Counted from the stretch's first letter, positions 46,811 to 57,594 are shown. The stretch: DNA of 64,000 bases from Terfezia claveryi (GCA_015179025.1 WHUX01000217.1:23267-87266); one strand, 5' to 3'. The notes: generated by a model not told the origin, from the letters alone. Numbers and translations: made by a program.

Positions 46811-48364
46811 TGTTATGAATCGGTGGCGGGGCGGGGGCCACCACTCGCGTCAGTGGGCTTACGCGGGTGTTGGGGGTGAGCTGGGAGGGCTCGGAGCTAG
46901 GGCCGAGACCAGAGCTCCGACAAGGCCATTAGTCGAGCGGGGCGACATAGGGAAACCACCGATTGGAGGGGCAGGCCAGGGGCGAGCAGGGCGAGCAAGG
47001 CAAGCAGAGCAAGCAACGCAAGCAGAGCAAGCAAGGCAAGCAGAGCAAGCAAGGCAAGCAGAGCAAGCAAGGCAAGCAGAGCAAGCAGAGCGAGGCAGGC
47101 AAGCAGAGCGAGGCAGGCAAGCAGAGCGAGGCAGGCAAGCAGAGCGAGGCAGGCAAGCAGAGCAAGCAAGGCAAGCAGAGCAAGCAAGGCAAGCAGAGCT
47201 AGCAGAGCGAGGCAGGCAAGCAGAGCGAGGCAGGCAAGCAGTGCGAGGCAGGCAAGCAGAGCGAGGCAGGCAAGCAGTGCGAGGCAGGCAAGCAGAGCGA
47301 GGCAGGCAAGCAGTGCGAGGCAGGCAAGCAGAGCGAGGCAGGCAAGCAGTGCGAGGCAGGCAAGCAGAGCGAGGCAGGCAAGCAGTGCGAGGCAGGCAAG
47401 CAGAGCGAGGCAGGCAAGCAGAGCAAGCAAGGCAAGCAGAGCAAGCAAGGCAAGCAGAGCAAGCAAGGCAAGCAGAGCAAGCAGAGCGAGGCAGGCAAGC
47501 AGAGCGAGGCAGGCAAGCAGAGCGAGGCAGCAGGAGGCAAGGGACTTGGGCGAAACCAGAGTCTAGAGGGGCAAGAGACTTGGGCGGAACCAGAGTCTAG
47601 AGGGGCAAGAGACTTGGGCGGAACCAGAGTCTAGAGGGGCGAGTACGGGTGCGACATATCCAAGTACGGGTGCGAGGCAGTCTGAGCTACACTCGAGTCG
47701 ATATTCGGGAGAGATGCATTTATTGCTTGGGGCAACTAAATACAGGAGGAGAACAAGAGGCGGGGGTAACAAGTAAACAAGCGAGTTAACAAGTTATTGC
47801 GTAAGGAGAGAAGACAGGAAGACAGAGAGCGGACTGGCCTCTTATATACAGAGCCAGCGCTGCGGAGATTCTCACTTAGAACACAACAGAAGACAACAGA
47901 AGGACAAGAGAGCAGGCATTGGCAAAGAGCAAGGGTTAAGGACGAGATATTGATATCAAGCTAGAAATCCATATAGCTTACATATCCGTGAGGTCTAGAT
48001 CTGGTGGAACCTTCGAGCAGATTCCAGAGATGAGCGAATACCTAGCTAAGACTTCCGGGATGCGGTCGGTTATCTCAGCAGGTCAGGGATCAAGGTCAGG
48101 GATCGATGTCAGGGATCGTGGAGCATATTCAGCCGCAAGTCAATATAGGCTAGCGAGTACGTTGGTCGCCAGTATATCGCTGGGGCAGAGGGTTCGAGGG
48201 AGGAGGTTAAGGTCATTGGCTGGCGAGTGCGTTGGTCGCCAGTATATACCAGGGCCAAGGTTCGGGGTCATGTAGGGCCACACGTGAGCATTGGCAAGTG
48301 CGTTGGTTGCCGGTATAGCCCCGGGGCCACAGTTCAGGGGCAGGGTAGGGCAGGATCCGTAACA
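46811..48364. mobile_element. Solo LTR, 1,554 bp, with GTAGT duplication
   Basis: Starts TGTTATGAATCGG and ends GGATCCGTAACA, a TGTTA...TAACA pair, flanked by GTAGT at 46806-46810 and 48365-48369. No internal retrotransposon domains are present. It contains an 18-bp minisatellite (46990-47525), a 34-bp triplication (about 47540-47640), a TATA-like CTTATATACAGAGCC at 47851 and further GCGTTGGTCGCC repeats (48155-48320). A long LTR left after LTR-LTR recombination is the simplest reading. Confidence 0.75.
46990..47525. repeat. 18-bp minisatellite (GCGAGGCAGGCAAGCAGA)
   Basis: About 30 units of two interleaved variants, GCGAGGCAGGCAAGCAGA and AGCAAGCAAGGCAAGCAG. Because 18 is a multiple of three, several frames on both strands stay open; none is credible as a gene. 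Confidence 0.92.
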
Positions 48365-48439
48365 GTAGTGTCGCGTCGAAGATAAGTCACGTCGAGAGTT
48401 AGACGAACAATATGTAGCGGACGATATAAGATAAAATAG

Positions 48440-48517
48440 TGTTCTCGTACCCAGACGTAATTTAATCAAAGGCGGCTTGATATTGTGAATACAATTACCA
48501 GTCTGGGCACGAGAACA
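48440..48517. mobile_element. 78-bp hairpin MITE with 9-bp duplication
   Basis: Arms TGTTCTCGTACCCAGAC and GTCTGGGCACGAGAACA are 17-bp inverted repeats with one mismatch. ATAAAATAG occurs directly before (48431-48439) and directly after (48518-48526). A 9-bp duplication is typical of Mutator-like elements. No coding capacity. Confidence 0.8.
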
Positions 48518-48526
48518 ATAAAATAG

Positions 48527-48841
48527 ATAGTTGGATAGATAACATAATAAGCGAATGATAGATAGTAGTGCCCAACAGAACAGAATAACTAGGTCGATGT
48601 CCCACGAAGTCCTCCTCGTCCATGTAATGTACTTATAGCTCCGGTCGCCCATGGCCATATGGTAGCTATACTACCAGGCCCGGCCCTAGTTCATTCCCTG
48701 CGGACGGACAAGGATCGATCGCGAACTGATTCAGGCTGACCACATGTATGTACGGATGGAGCCCCAGAAACGATAAGATGAGCGGGTACCAAGGCGCCAA
48801 AAGGAAATCGCGCCCGAGGAGCTGAGGAACATCATACGCTC
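48527..48841. other. Intergenic, nothing recognised
   Basis: Balanced composition, downstream of the secreted-protein gene on the minus strand; no feature beyond short palindromes such as CCATATGG. Confidence 0.5.
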
Positions 48842-49495
48842 TCACAGTCTCGACGGATCGACAGACATTGGCTGGTGTAGAACTTCAACCTCCACCCCTG
48901 GACTCAGGAAACAATACATATGCCGTTCCTGCAGCTCGTTGTACCAGTCTCCCTCCACCCGAACTATATACTTTCCATCAATAAACTCACGTAAATACCT
49001 CGTCAGAAGAGACAACACATGTGTCCTCTCGATCATCTCCCCCCCAGGTATCGTAACATCTGGTGGGGCAGTTTCTTCATCCGGCCAATAGCGGTTGAGT
49101 AGGGGATAATCTATCGGGATTTCCCACCAACCCCGTGGCCCGGGGCTATATACTCGGAACACCCCAAGAATCTGTGCGGCGACATCGAGGGGGGTGTTTA
49201 TCCAGCAGATGGTAATCGGATAAGGGTTGGTGTTATGGAGGGTGACTGTGGCGATGAGGTCATGGTCATGGTCACTGCTGTCTGACCATGGCGTGATCAC
49301 ACCTACGGGGAGTGGATTGATGATCTTGTCCTTCGACAGATGGAACGTCACCTTCAATCCCCCGTCGTCGCAGTTTAGTGGTATAGGACGGTCAACTCTG
49401 GGGTGTACATGTGCGAATGTACTTCCACAGCTGAGGAGTAATAGAGATATGATGGAGGAGCGAATAGTGTGATTCATCTTCATGCTAGCAGGCAT
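48842..49495 (-). CDS. Secreted protein resembling a deuterolysin propeptide
   Basis: Uninterrupted 217-codon ORF. The N-terminus has a signal peptide (hydrophobic SIISLLLLSCGSTFA, likely cut before HVHPR). ATGs at codons 1, 5 and 7 could each start; the last gives the most compact signal. The mature part has strand-like segments LKVTFHLSKD, DLIATVTLHNTNPYPITICW, AQILGVFRVYSPGPRGWWEI, TIPGGEMIERTHVLSLL and DGKYIVRVEGDW. This order (NT after a V.L strand, FRVY, P.GE..E.T, GKY.V) parallels the propeptide of fungal deuterolysins (M35). No protease motif and no transmembrane segment. Three Cys in the mature part. A gene for an M35 catalytic domain lacking a propeptide lies 3.2 kb upstream on the same strand. 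Could instead be an unrelated Ig-like secreted protein or effector. Confidence 0.65.
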   Translation of the reverse strand: MPASMKMNHTIRSSIISLLLLSCGSTFAHVHPRVDRPIPLNCDDGGLKVTFHLSKDKIINPLPVGVITPWSDSSDHDHDLIATVTLHNTNPYPITICWINTPLDVAAQILGVFRVYSPGPRGWWEIPIDYPLLNRYWPDEETAPPDVTIPGGEMIERTHVLSLLTRYLREFIDGKYIVRVEGDWYNELQERHMYCFLSPGVEVEVLHQPMSVDPSRL

Positions 49496-49665
49496 ATAGA
49501 CAAGTTTGAGGAACTATTGCGTGGTAGGAATTCTTTCTTTATTGAGAGGAAATTGGTTTGGTTGCGCACTGAATATACAGTCTTAAATAGTCGTCTCTCC
49601 ACGCTATGAAAGGCTAACCTTTCTCGTGACAACCTACGTGTCGGTTGGCACAACACCCTGCCACT

Positions 49666-49797
49666 TAGTCTGGTTGCACGACCCCTCTCTGGTTCAAAAC
49701 ATAAATTAATTTGTATGTAACTAGTCGTTTTTTGGTTTCTTGGCCGAAGAAACCCACAATTTGTATGTAAACCTACCCCTCGTAGGCAACCAGACTA
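49666..49797. repeat. Terminal hairpin of PAL1, left
   Basis: TAGTCTGGTTGCACGACC at one end pairs with GTAGGCAACCAGACTA at the other, 132 bp apart, with TTTGTATGTAA internal copies. TA at both edges would fit a Tc1/mariner-type MITE. Confidence 0.7.
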
Positions 49798-51342
49798 CTT
49801 ACCCTCATAGAGCCTGTATCGCTGCGAGTGGTGCCAAACAGACTATGCTGTGTCGCTGTGTCGTTCTTAAACCATGAGCCGTGGAGTTGTATTAATATTG
49901 ACAGGTTTTATAAGTGGTAATTTTATATGGCAGATAAAACAGATGTACGACTAGGGAAGAATCACTTCACCTAACGAAATGAATAAGATGCATATGGATG
50001 GACGTGTGAGAGTATGTGCAAATGTACATATGTGTGGACGTCAACGAGACTAGTGTAGGTCCAACTTATAAGCATAAAAGGCATACTTTAAGCCAATGCC
50101 ATATGATATTAGGGTGAGGAGTGAGAGGGAGTGAGATGACGAATGTGGCGCTCGCTTGTTACGTTTTACCATATTTTAGCGAGCACACTCAAGCTAATTC
50201 AGACATCTCAAGCATGAGCTTATTCAGACATCTCAAGTATGTGGAATTAAAATATCTTCAGCATGCAATTCAGACATCTCGAGCATGAGCTTATTCGCAT
50301 ATCTCGAGCATGCGGAATTCAGACATATTGAGCATGCGGAATTCAGATATCTTTAGCATGCAATTCAGACATCTCGAGCATGCGGAATTCAGATATCTTC
50401 AGCATGCAATTCAGACATCTCGAGCATGCGGAATTCAGATATCTTCAGCATGCAATTCAGACATCTCAAGCATGTAGAATTCAGGCACCCTGAGCATGCG
50501 GTAATTCAGACATCTCGAGCTTGTGGAATTAAGATATCTTGAGCATGTGGACATCCTGAGTATGCAGAATTATGTGAAAAAGGGATTGCCTCACGCTGAA
50601 GAAACCTTAAATCTGGGGCAAAGAAACCCGGAAGGGCATAAGAAAGCTTAAATTTGGAGTGCCAAGTAACAACTTTTTAAAGGTTTCTTCAGATTGCTTC
50701 AGCATGAGGCAATCACTTTTTCACATAATTCCGCATGCTCAGGATATCTTAATTCTACATACTCAAGATGTCTGAATTGCATGTTGAAGATATCTGAATT
50801 CCGCATGCTCAATATGTCTAAATTCCGCATGCTCGAGATGTAGGAATAAGCTCATGCTGGAGATGTCTGAATTGCATGCTGAAGATGTTTTAATTCCACA
50901 TGCTCGAAATGTCTGAATAAGCTCATGCTCGAGATGTCTGAATTAGCTTGAGTGTGCTTACTAAAATGAGGTAAAACATAACAAGCGAGCACCACATTCG
51001 TCATCTCACTCCCTCTCACTCGTCACCCCAATATCATATGGCATTGGCTTAAAGTATATCTTTTATGCTGATAAGTTGGACCTACACTAGTCTCGTTGAC
51101 GTCCACACATATGTACATTTGCACATACTCTTACACATCCGTCTATATGCATCTTATTCATTTCGTTAGGTGAAGTGATTCTTCCTTGGTCGTACATCTG
51201 TTTTATCTGCCGTATGAAATTGCCACTCGTAAAACCTGTCAATATTAATACAACTCTACGGCTCATGGTTTAAGAACGACACAGCGACACAGCATAGTCT
51301 GTTTGGCATCACTCGCAGCGACACAGGCTCTACAAGGGTAAG

Positions 51343-51484
51343 TAGTCTGGTTGCCTACGAGGGGTAGGTTTACATACAAATTGTAGGTTTCTTTGGCCAA
51401 GAAACCAAAAAACAACTAGTTACATACAAATTAATTAATGTTTTGAACCAGACCTCCTAGCGGAGGGGTCGTGCAACCAGACTA
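51343..51484. repeat. Terminal hairpin of PAL1, right
   Basis: Inverted copy of 49666-49797, TAGTCTGGTTGCCTACG to CGTGCAACCAGACTA. Confidence 0.7.
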
Positions 51485-51828
51485 CCTCCCACTAAGCTTG
51501 AATACAGAATGAGCACAAAAATAAGGTGCACGTGCTGCTTTGGGACTGACACATGCGGCCTGTGATACTTAAATGAAGTGTTAAACTTTTTGTTTTTCGT
51601 GGCAATTAGTACGACTACGCTGTGACGGGTAAAAAAAGTTGTTAAACTAGATACCCTAGTCTGGTAGATACGCGGCGCGCGGCCGGCCAGAGGATGTATC
51701 CAACATGGCGGGCCGGGTATTGACAACGATCCAACGATTAAGCAGTCTCGTACCACCGATATTATCCTTGATCTTATTGTCCCTCCCTCCCACCCGTATT
51801 TGTTCCTTCACCTCAATCTTCGTTAAGA

Positions 51829-52640
51829 TGTCCTCCAAAATCGAAACGTACAAGAACTTCGAAGTCATCAGCACAACTCCTAACTTGTCCCCAGCTGACG
51901 TGCTCAAAAGATATGAGCTCGCCGAAGAAGTTAAATATAAAAAGGAGATGCAAAAGTTACAAAGTAACAATGTTTCGGCTTTATATACTCAACAACAACA
52001 ACCTGGGAGCAGTTTGAAATCCACCAAACATTCGTTCAATCCCAGGAGTTCGGGATCTACCTCATTTAACCCCAATCCGAGACAACAACCTAGATTACCA
52101 GTTTGCCCAACTAATTGGGATGGCCAAACCTGCTGGTACCATGTGAATACCCGATCATCACATACAGCTATCGATTGTGACGGGTTGAAGGAGTTCCCGA
52201 GGCGGCATCTTGTTGCCAACAATGTCGACCCCAAATCAGTGCCCATTTGCGCGGTTATCGACCTGCTCCTGGGCTTATGCCTCGTTCCCTTTTTAAAGCA
52301 CAAAGCGCTAACAGTTTCAACACCACCCAAGTCCCTAGACCTCCTAAACGTCCAATGAATTGTTTGTGCGATGATTCCTCTCATGATATGAACGATTGCC
52401 CTCGCCTTAGTGAGGCAGTCGTTGCCTTGAAAACGAACAAAACTGGTACCGCTCTGTTAGCTATAGAGAATAATAGCGAGGTGGAGAACGACTCGGTTAC
52501 CCCATGGCGATTGTGAAGGTTCTTGCCTGAATGCCGATCATGGAGGATATTTTGAAAGAGGAAATTGAGCACCTAAGGGAATGAGGAGTTTCTACGAGAG
52601 CACTCAGATCCGGAAAGGGACCTGGTGTATGAGAACATGC
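51829..52640 (+). pseudogene. Retrotransposon gag-like fragment
   Basis: The frame from ATG 51829 (SSKIETYKNFEVISTTPN) encodes a Gln/Ser/Pro-rich protein with CWYHVNTRSSHTAIDC (near 52135), then after a frame change CLCDDSSHDMNDC (52364), both zinc-knuckle-like. Ends in stops by 52530. An upstream in-frame ATG at 51705 adds 42 residues. Likely gag of an LTR element that lost pol. Identity uncertain. Confidence 0.45.
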
Positions 52641-52666
52641 GTTTGTTTGTGAATCAGCAGGAGTTA

Positions 52667-53381
52667 TTAGATGTACTGGGCACAAGTTGCCGAGGCGAGG
52701 CACACGGCTTTTGCATAAAAGGCGTATGATTGTGCATTTTCCAAGGCATCTATGGTACTAAGCGCCACGACCTCCTCGTGGATGTATTTCTTATCTCTCG
52801 TCGGTGGGAAATAAATTCCCCCGAGATGGGTGAACTCGTGGAGCATGGACGAAACTTGGTCTTGCTCCTTCAGGTCTTGGGAAAAACGCTGTAGTTTGTA
52901 AAATGAAGGGCAATTGTACACCTCCCCGGCAGCTGATAAGGCGTACTGAAGGGCAGTTCTGTCATTTTCACATTCGTTCCGCATCAATTCCATGCAGAAA
53001 ATGGTCACAACTACGTCAGGGGCATGAAACCACCAAAGAATTACAGTGAAACGGGCCAGAACCTGCACCCGTATATCTGGATCTGGAGATCCAAAATAGT
53101 TCTGTAACCTAAAATATCATGTGGATTAGATTCAGGCACAACATGGGCAAGATTACCCCATATCGGGGATCATTTATAACTTACTCCATTGTGACGATCT
53201 CATCATCGGTTTGTGCTGTCTGTTGTGTGACATATCCTGCCAGGTCCCACGCCCCTGATTCTGCTTTGTGGACACCTCGTAGCCTCATGTCCGATGTCCC
53301 ACAGGTGCCTGCATCAATGATAACTCTGGCACATACGGAGCTGAATAGGAAGCCAACCAACAAAAGCATGTATATCATCAT
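52667..53381 (-). CDS. Secreted M35 (deuterolysin-type) metallopeptidase, two exons
   Basis: Zinc endopeptidase, expected extracellular. Exon 1 is 53381-53185, intron 53184-53109 (76 bp, GTAAGT...TTTTAG), exon 2 is 53108-52667; spliced length 212 aa. Residues 1-18 are a signal peptide (MMIYMLLLVGFLFSSVCA). NYFGSPDPDIRVQVLARF (about 68-85) fits the helix before the active site. HEFTH at 156-160 holds two zinc ligands and the catalytic Glu; PTRDKKY stands where GTxxD usually lies, so the third ligand is uncertain. ALSTIDALENAQSYAFYAKA and six or more Cys match the family. Unlike typical deuterolysins (about 350 aa) there is no propeptide; the protease starts straight after the signal. Start chosen at 53381 because it gives the signal peptide. 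Confidence 0.8.
53109..53184 (-). other. Intron of the M35 gene
   Basis: 76 bp with GTAAGT donor, CTAATC-type branch site and TTTTAG acceptor. Its removal keeps the frame (THR-MET-GLU-LEU junction) and joins two family-matching segments. Confidence 0.8.
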
Positions 53382-53952
53382 GTCTACTAAGTAGCTATAG
53401 GTTCTGATGAAGTAGGAGACTGGAGTGATGCTGAGACCGAGGAACAGTGGGATTCAATAGATAATTGCAAGTCGCCAAGATGCATGGCCATGGAGCCTAG
53501 TAGTCGCAGCTTTCCTCTTCCTGTTTGGGAAAGTTACATATACATACATACATAAGAAATTAAATATTCCACAGGCAAGAGCATACAAATCCATAACGCA
53601 ATACTCCTTTTCAATAACGCCTTTGATGGCCATCTGTTCAAGATGAGACTTTAGACTCTGCTACAATACAAGTGTCAACACTAGTGTGCCCACTGTCCAG
53701 TAATAAATGCAAGGTGAAATCAAATTATCATAATGAATATGTATTTATTAGAGGGATTTAGCAACTTAGATTCTTGTTAATATTCTTATTAAGTTGTTAT
53801 GGTAATCCAACAAGTTCCGATGTTACCATAGCAACTATTTGTTAGTAAATAAAAATAGCCGCACACTTGTGGTTATCTACTATCAATAACTACCCCTCTT
53901 GCGCTCGCTCTCTACCTTCGAATAATCATCAGAACATATCCAAACCTTCAAT
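53382..53952. other. Intergenic between the M35 gene and the Harbinger element
   Basis: Should contain the M35 promoter (minus) and the left end of the Harbinger element. GTTGTTATGG-type inverted words occur at 53790-53850 but terminal repeats are not firmly identified. Confidence 0.4.
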
Positions 53953-54320
53953 ATGGCTACTCAAGATCAAGGTCATCTTCACACTTCAGAGTGTGAGTTA
54001 TCTTGTGGAGTAGATCAATCCCAAATCACTCATGTACAATGCCCTCTTTTGAGCACTATCTCTAGTGGAATTCGAACTCCAAGTATTGTGACACCAACCT
54101 CAAGTGGCCCAACTGCGAGTGGCCTAACTATGAGTGGCAGAACGGGTGGCAGAGTGAGACTTTCAGAAGATGAAAAGGTGAAGCTTGTTCATCTTTGTAT
54201 CTTGCATCAAGCAGACTACCAACATGGTAACAAGAAAGCCTTTTGGGTGAAAATCCAAGATCTCTTAAAAGATGAGATTGGTAAAGAATTGCGTGACCCC
54301 CAACAAACAATGAATGCACT

Positions 54321-56991
54321 CATCACCGAAAATATTATTTGCATCCTGTACTAAGTCCAGACGCATAGGATGTACAGGACACATGGGAGACAAACTCAAG
54401 ATCAGGATGCCAAACACTTGGTGTGTGAGCGTCCGGACGTACTTGGATGGTGCTTCTGTACCTGTTAAGTAAAACACATGCTTTGCAGATGCTCCTGCTT
54501 CCTGGACACAACATGGAACGGGCTGCTCATCTCCAACGCTATAGATACCATGTCTGGCGTTGATAACAGATAGTCCATAATCGCTCTCTTCTACAATGCA
54601 CACCCACTCACCAGTTGCATGTATGACACTCTAACACCAGCCAGGTATGTAGCCACTATTACAGCCATTGAATATGCATGCAGCGGAAATATCATTGTAT
54701 TTACTAATAATTATATACAGAGAAGTATTGAGTATAATATATATATTTAGAACATGCACTCACTGCTTCAATTGCTCTAACACTTGCTCTAATACTCGCT
54801 CCAATACTTACTCTTATACTCGCTCCAATACTCGCTCTAATACTCGCTCTCATACTTGCTTCAATACTCGCTCTAATACTTGCTCTAATACTCACTCTAA
54901 TACTCGCTCCAATACTCACTCTAATGCTCACTGTAATGTGCTAGGATATAGAGCGAAGAGAAAATGCGGGGGGAAGGGAGGTATATATACAGGAAAACCA
55001 TAGTGGCCAAGGCCGACTGGTAAGGCCAACAATTTTGACTTTCCGAAGATAATGAAATAAGGGATAATAAGAGAAGTGGCAGGACAGTGACTAATGGCGC
55101 TCAGCCCCCTTTCGCCCGCGAGTACCGTACTATTCAATGCCTGGCCTGGTAATAGTCATATTAGGAAATTGTAGTCATTATATCGAGATATGTGCATAGT
55201 TCATGCTTTGTGATATGTTTCATAGGAATTCATGCATTTACGGGTATATATATATATATATTTACGAGAAACTCATTCTTTTGGAGACATATATATATAT
55301 ATATGAGAAATCTATGCATTCGCGAGCCCATATATATATATGTGAGAAATCCATGCATTCGTGAGCTTATATATATATATGTGAGAAACTCGGTCTTTTG
55401 GAGATATATATATATATATATGAGAAATCCATGCATTTGCTAGCATATATATATATATCTATATGAGAAACTCATTCTTTTGGAGATATATAGAAAAATG
55501 CATACATTCACGGGCATATATATATATATATATGCGATAAACTCGTGCTTTTAGAGACTTATATATATATATGCCTGCGGATGCATAGATTTCTCGAATA
55601 TATATATATATGTCTCCAAAGGAACGAGTTTCTCGCACATATATATATAAGCTTGCGAATGCATAGATTTCTCGCATATATTAATATGAGCTCATGAATA
55701 TATGGATTTCTCACATATATATATATATGAGCTCATGAATGCATGGATTTCTCGCATATATATATATGAGCTCGCGAATACATAGATTTCTTGCATATAT
55801 ATATATATCTCCAAAAGAATGAGTTTCTTACATATATATATATAAGCTCGCGAATGCATGGATTTCTCGCATATATATATATGAGCTCACGAATGCATGG
55901 ATTTCTCGCATATAAATATATATGAGCTCACGAATGCATGGATTTCTCACATATATATATATATGAGCTCGCAAATGCATGGATTTCTCGCATATATATA
56001 TATATGTCTCCAAAAGAATAAGTTTCTCGCACATATATATATATATATGCCCTCGAATGCATCAATTGCTACGAAACATATCACAAAGCGTGAACTACGT
56101 ACATATCTCGATACAACGACTACGATTTCCCAATATGACTATTACCAGGCCTGGCATTGAATAGGATGGCACCCGTGGGCGAAAGGGGGCTGAGCGCCAT
56201 TAGTCACTGTCCTGCCACTTCTCTTGTTATCCCTTATCTCATTCTCTTCGGAAAGTCTAAATTGTCGGCCTTACTAGTCGGCCTTGGCAACTATAGTTTT
56301 CCTGTATATATACCTCCCTTCCCTGCGCATTTTCCCTTTGCTTTATATCCCAGTACATTACGGTGAGCATTAGAGTGAGTATTGGAGCGAGTATTAGAGT
56401 GAGTATTAGAGCGAGTATTAGAGCGAGTATTAGAGTAAGTATTAGAGCGAGTATTAGAGTGAGTATTAGAGCGACATTAGAGTGAGTGTTAGAGCGATTG
56501 GAGCAGCGATTGTATGCTCTATATATATATCTATTACTCAATACTTCTGTGTATATAATTATTAGCGAACATAATGGATATTTCTACTGTGTGCATATTC
56601 AATAGCTGCAATAGTGGCTAAGTACCTAGCTGGTATTAGAGTGTTATAGATTTAAGCTATTAGCGGGCATGCATTATAGAAGAGAGCGATTTGGGCCCTG
56701 GTTCAGCAACACCAAACGTGGAACCCATAGCGTTAACAATATCAATTGAGTTGATAATGTGATGGGAACGAACTCTAATATCCAGACGTTGAGCTTATGT
56801 CAACTACCGTCTGGACAGCTTTTATTGCCACAATGGCATCAGGATTATATTGCAATGCAGCGCAGGACTCTAGGTGCGTCCGAATTGTAATGCAACACCC
56901 TGGAGCATCTGGATATAGAGGACGCACAGGATGCAAACTAATGTTTAGATACTTGGTGGTGCGTCCAGATGCCAAATTTTTTTTCCTGATG
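54321..56991. mobile_element. PAL2: 2,671-bp palindromic CATCAG element
   Basis: Ends CATCACCGAAAATATTATTT (left) and AAATTTTTTTTCCTGATG (right), flanked by CT at 54319-54320 and 56992-56993. Long inverted arms about 54556-55560 and 55580-56730 carry tandem GAGTATTAGAGC units (54775-54935, inverse 56365-56480), about 300 bp of unique sequence, and a central array of (TA)n with GAGAAATCCATGCATTCG-type units that reverses direction near 55570. Subterminal GCATCC/GCGTCC words match E4. No credible ORF. Inserted in the Myb-like gene. Confidence 0.88.
55245..56050. repeat. Central AT-rich inverted tandem array of PAL2
   Basis: About 18 units of 40-60 bp, each (TA)4-8 next to GAGAAAYYCATGCATTCG or GAGAAACTCATTCTTTTGGA; direction flips near 55570. 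Able to extrude a large cruciform. ORFs here are artefacts. Confidence 0.9.
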
Positions 56992-57040
56992 CTTGTTGCA
57001 CAATTTGAGATTCTAATCAAAAAGGAAGCGAAGGAATCTG

Positions 57041-57097
57041 GTAAGCCTCTATATCTGTAGGTCAACTGTACAGATAAAGACTAATATGAATTTACAG
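57041..57097 (+). other. Intron of the Myb-like gene
   Basis: 57 bp, GTAAGC donor, CTAATATG branch, TTTACAG acceptor, phase 1; removal continues ESG-NVQQDSELK. Confidence 0.7.
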
Positions 57098-57594
57098 GTA
57101 ATGTACAGCAGGATTCTGAGCTTAAACAGTCCTGTTTTGAGTGGATAGCTCATTTAAATGAATAGCAAGAGGAAAGTAAACGAGCGCAAATAGGTAAAGA
57201 AGAAGTTGAAAAAGAGGAAAATCTTGTGAAAAAGGCATGAGCCAACTTGTTACATACATGGTCCCAGAAAGCCTAATTTAGCAGCGAATCTGACAATGAT
57301 ACCAAGGTGGAAGAGGTTCAAGTACTACCTTAGCACCGAAAGATAAAGAATTGAAATGTAGAGGTTTTAGAGGTTGTTCGGAAAAATGGGACTTTGATGG
57401 CTACTGCTGTAAAAGAGCTTACAAATGCTATATCTCAAAGCTCAGCTGGATATAACTCAAGCAATGAGAATAATGATATGGTAGTGAAGGTGGTAAAGCT
57501 TAAGGAATCTATTCAGGAAACCAACTGCCATGCAGATGAGACCAACCACCATGCAGATGAGCGAACTCAGGAAACCAATTTGTTACTTAGATAA

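Larger units (their letters stand above)
49666..51484. mobile_element. PAL1: 1,819-bp palindromic (foldback-type) element
   Basis: The left half (49666-50640) and right half (50690-51484) are reverse complements over nearly their whole length, by eye mostly above 85%. Outer parts are unique sequence; inner parts are tandem copies of a 24-bp unit near TTCAGACATCTCGAGCATG (50195-50580) and the inverse array (50725-50945); the loop is about 50 bp. Each outer end is itself a hairpin bordered by TA. No ORF. CCACT lies directly left and, four bases further out, on the right, a weak candidate duplication. Confidence 0.85.

Noticed and set aside
46704..47600. 298-codon ORF rich in Gln/Arg/Ala/Glu
   Set aside because: Its start lies outside, and its body inside, a solo LTR and an 18-bp minisatellite that keeps several frames open on both strands; no domain or codon evidence.
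50195..50580. Regular 24-bp repeats that could suggest a CRISPR array
   Set aside because: Units are head-to-tail without spacers, are inverted at 50725-50945 as part of a palindrome, and no cas genes exist; the genome is fungal.
54265..54603. 112-codon minus-strand ORF with several Cys, possible secreted protein
   Set aside because: It lies across the PAL2 left end and has a mutated mirror copy in the right arm (about 56605-56730) that is full of stops; no signal peptide.
55192..56034. Several ORFs rich in Ile/Tyr on both strands
   Set aside because: They are translations of (TA)n and GAGAAAYYCATGCATTCG units in the PAL2 core.
56837..56991. A separate 155-bp CATCAG element at the right end of PAL2
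   Set aside because: Its apparent left end has no matching 2-bp flank, and the same internal CATCAGGATTATATT occurs in E4; more simply it is the subterminal part of PAL2.
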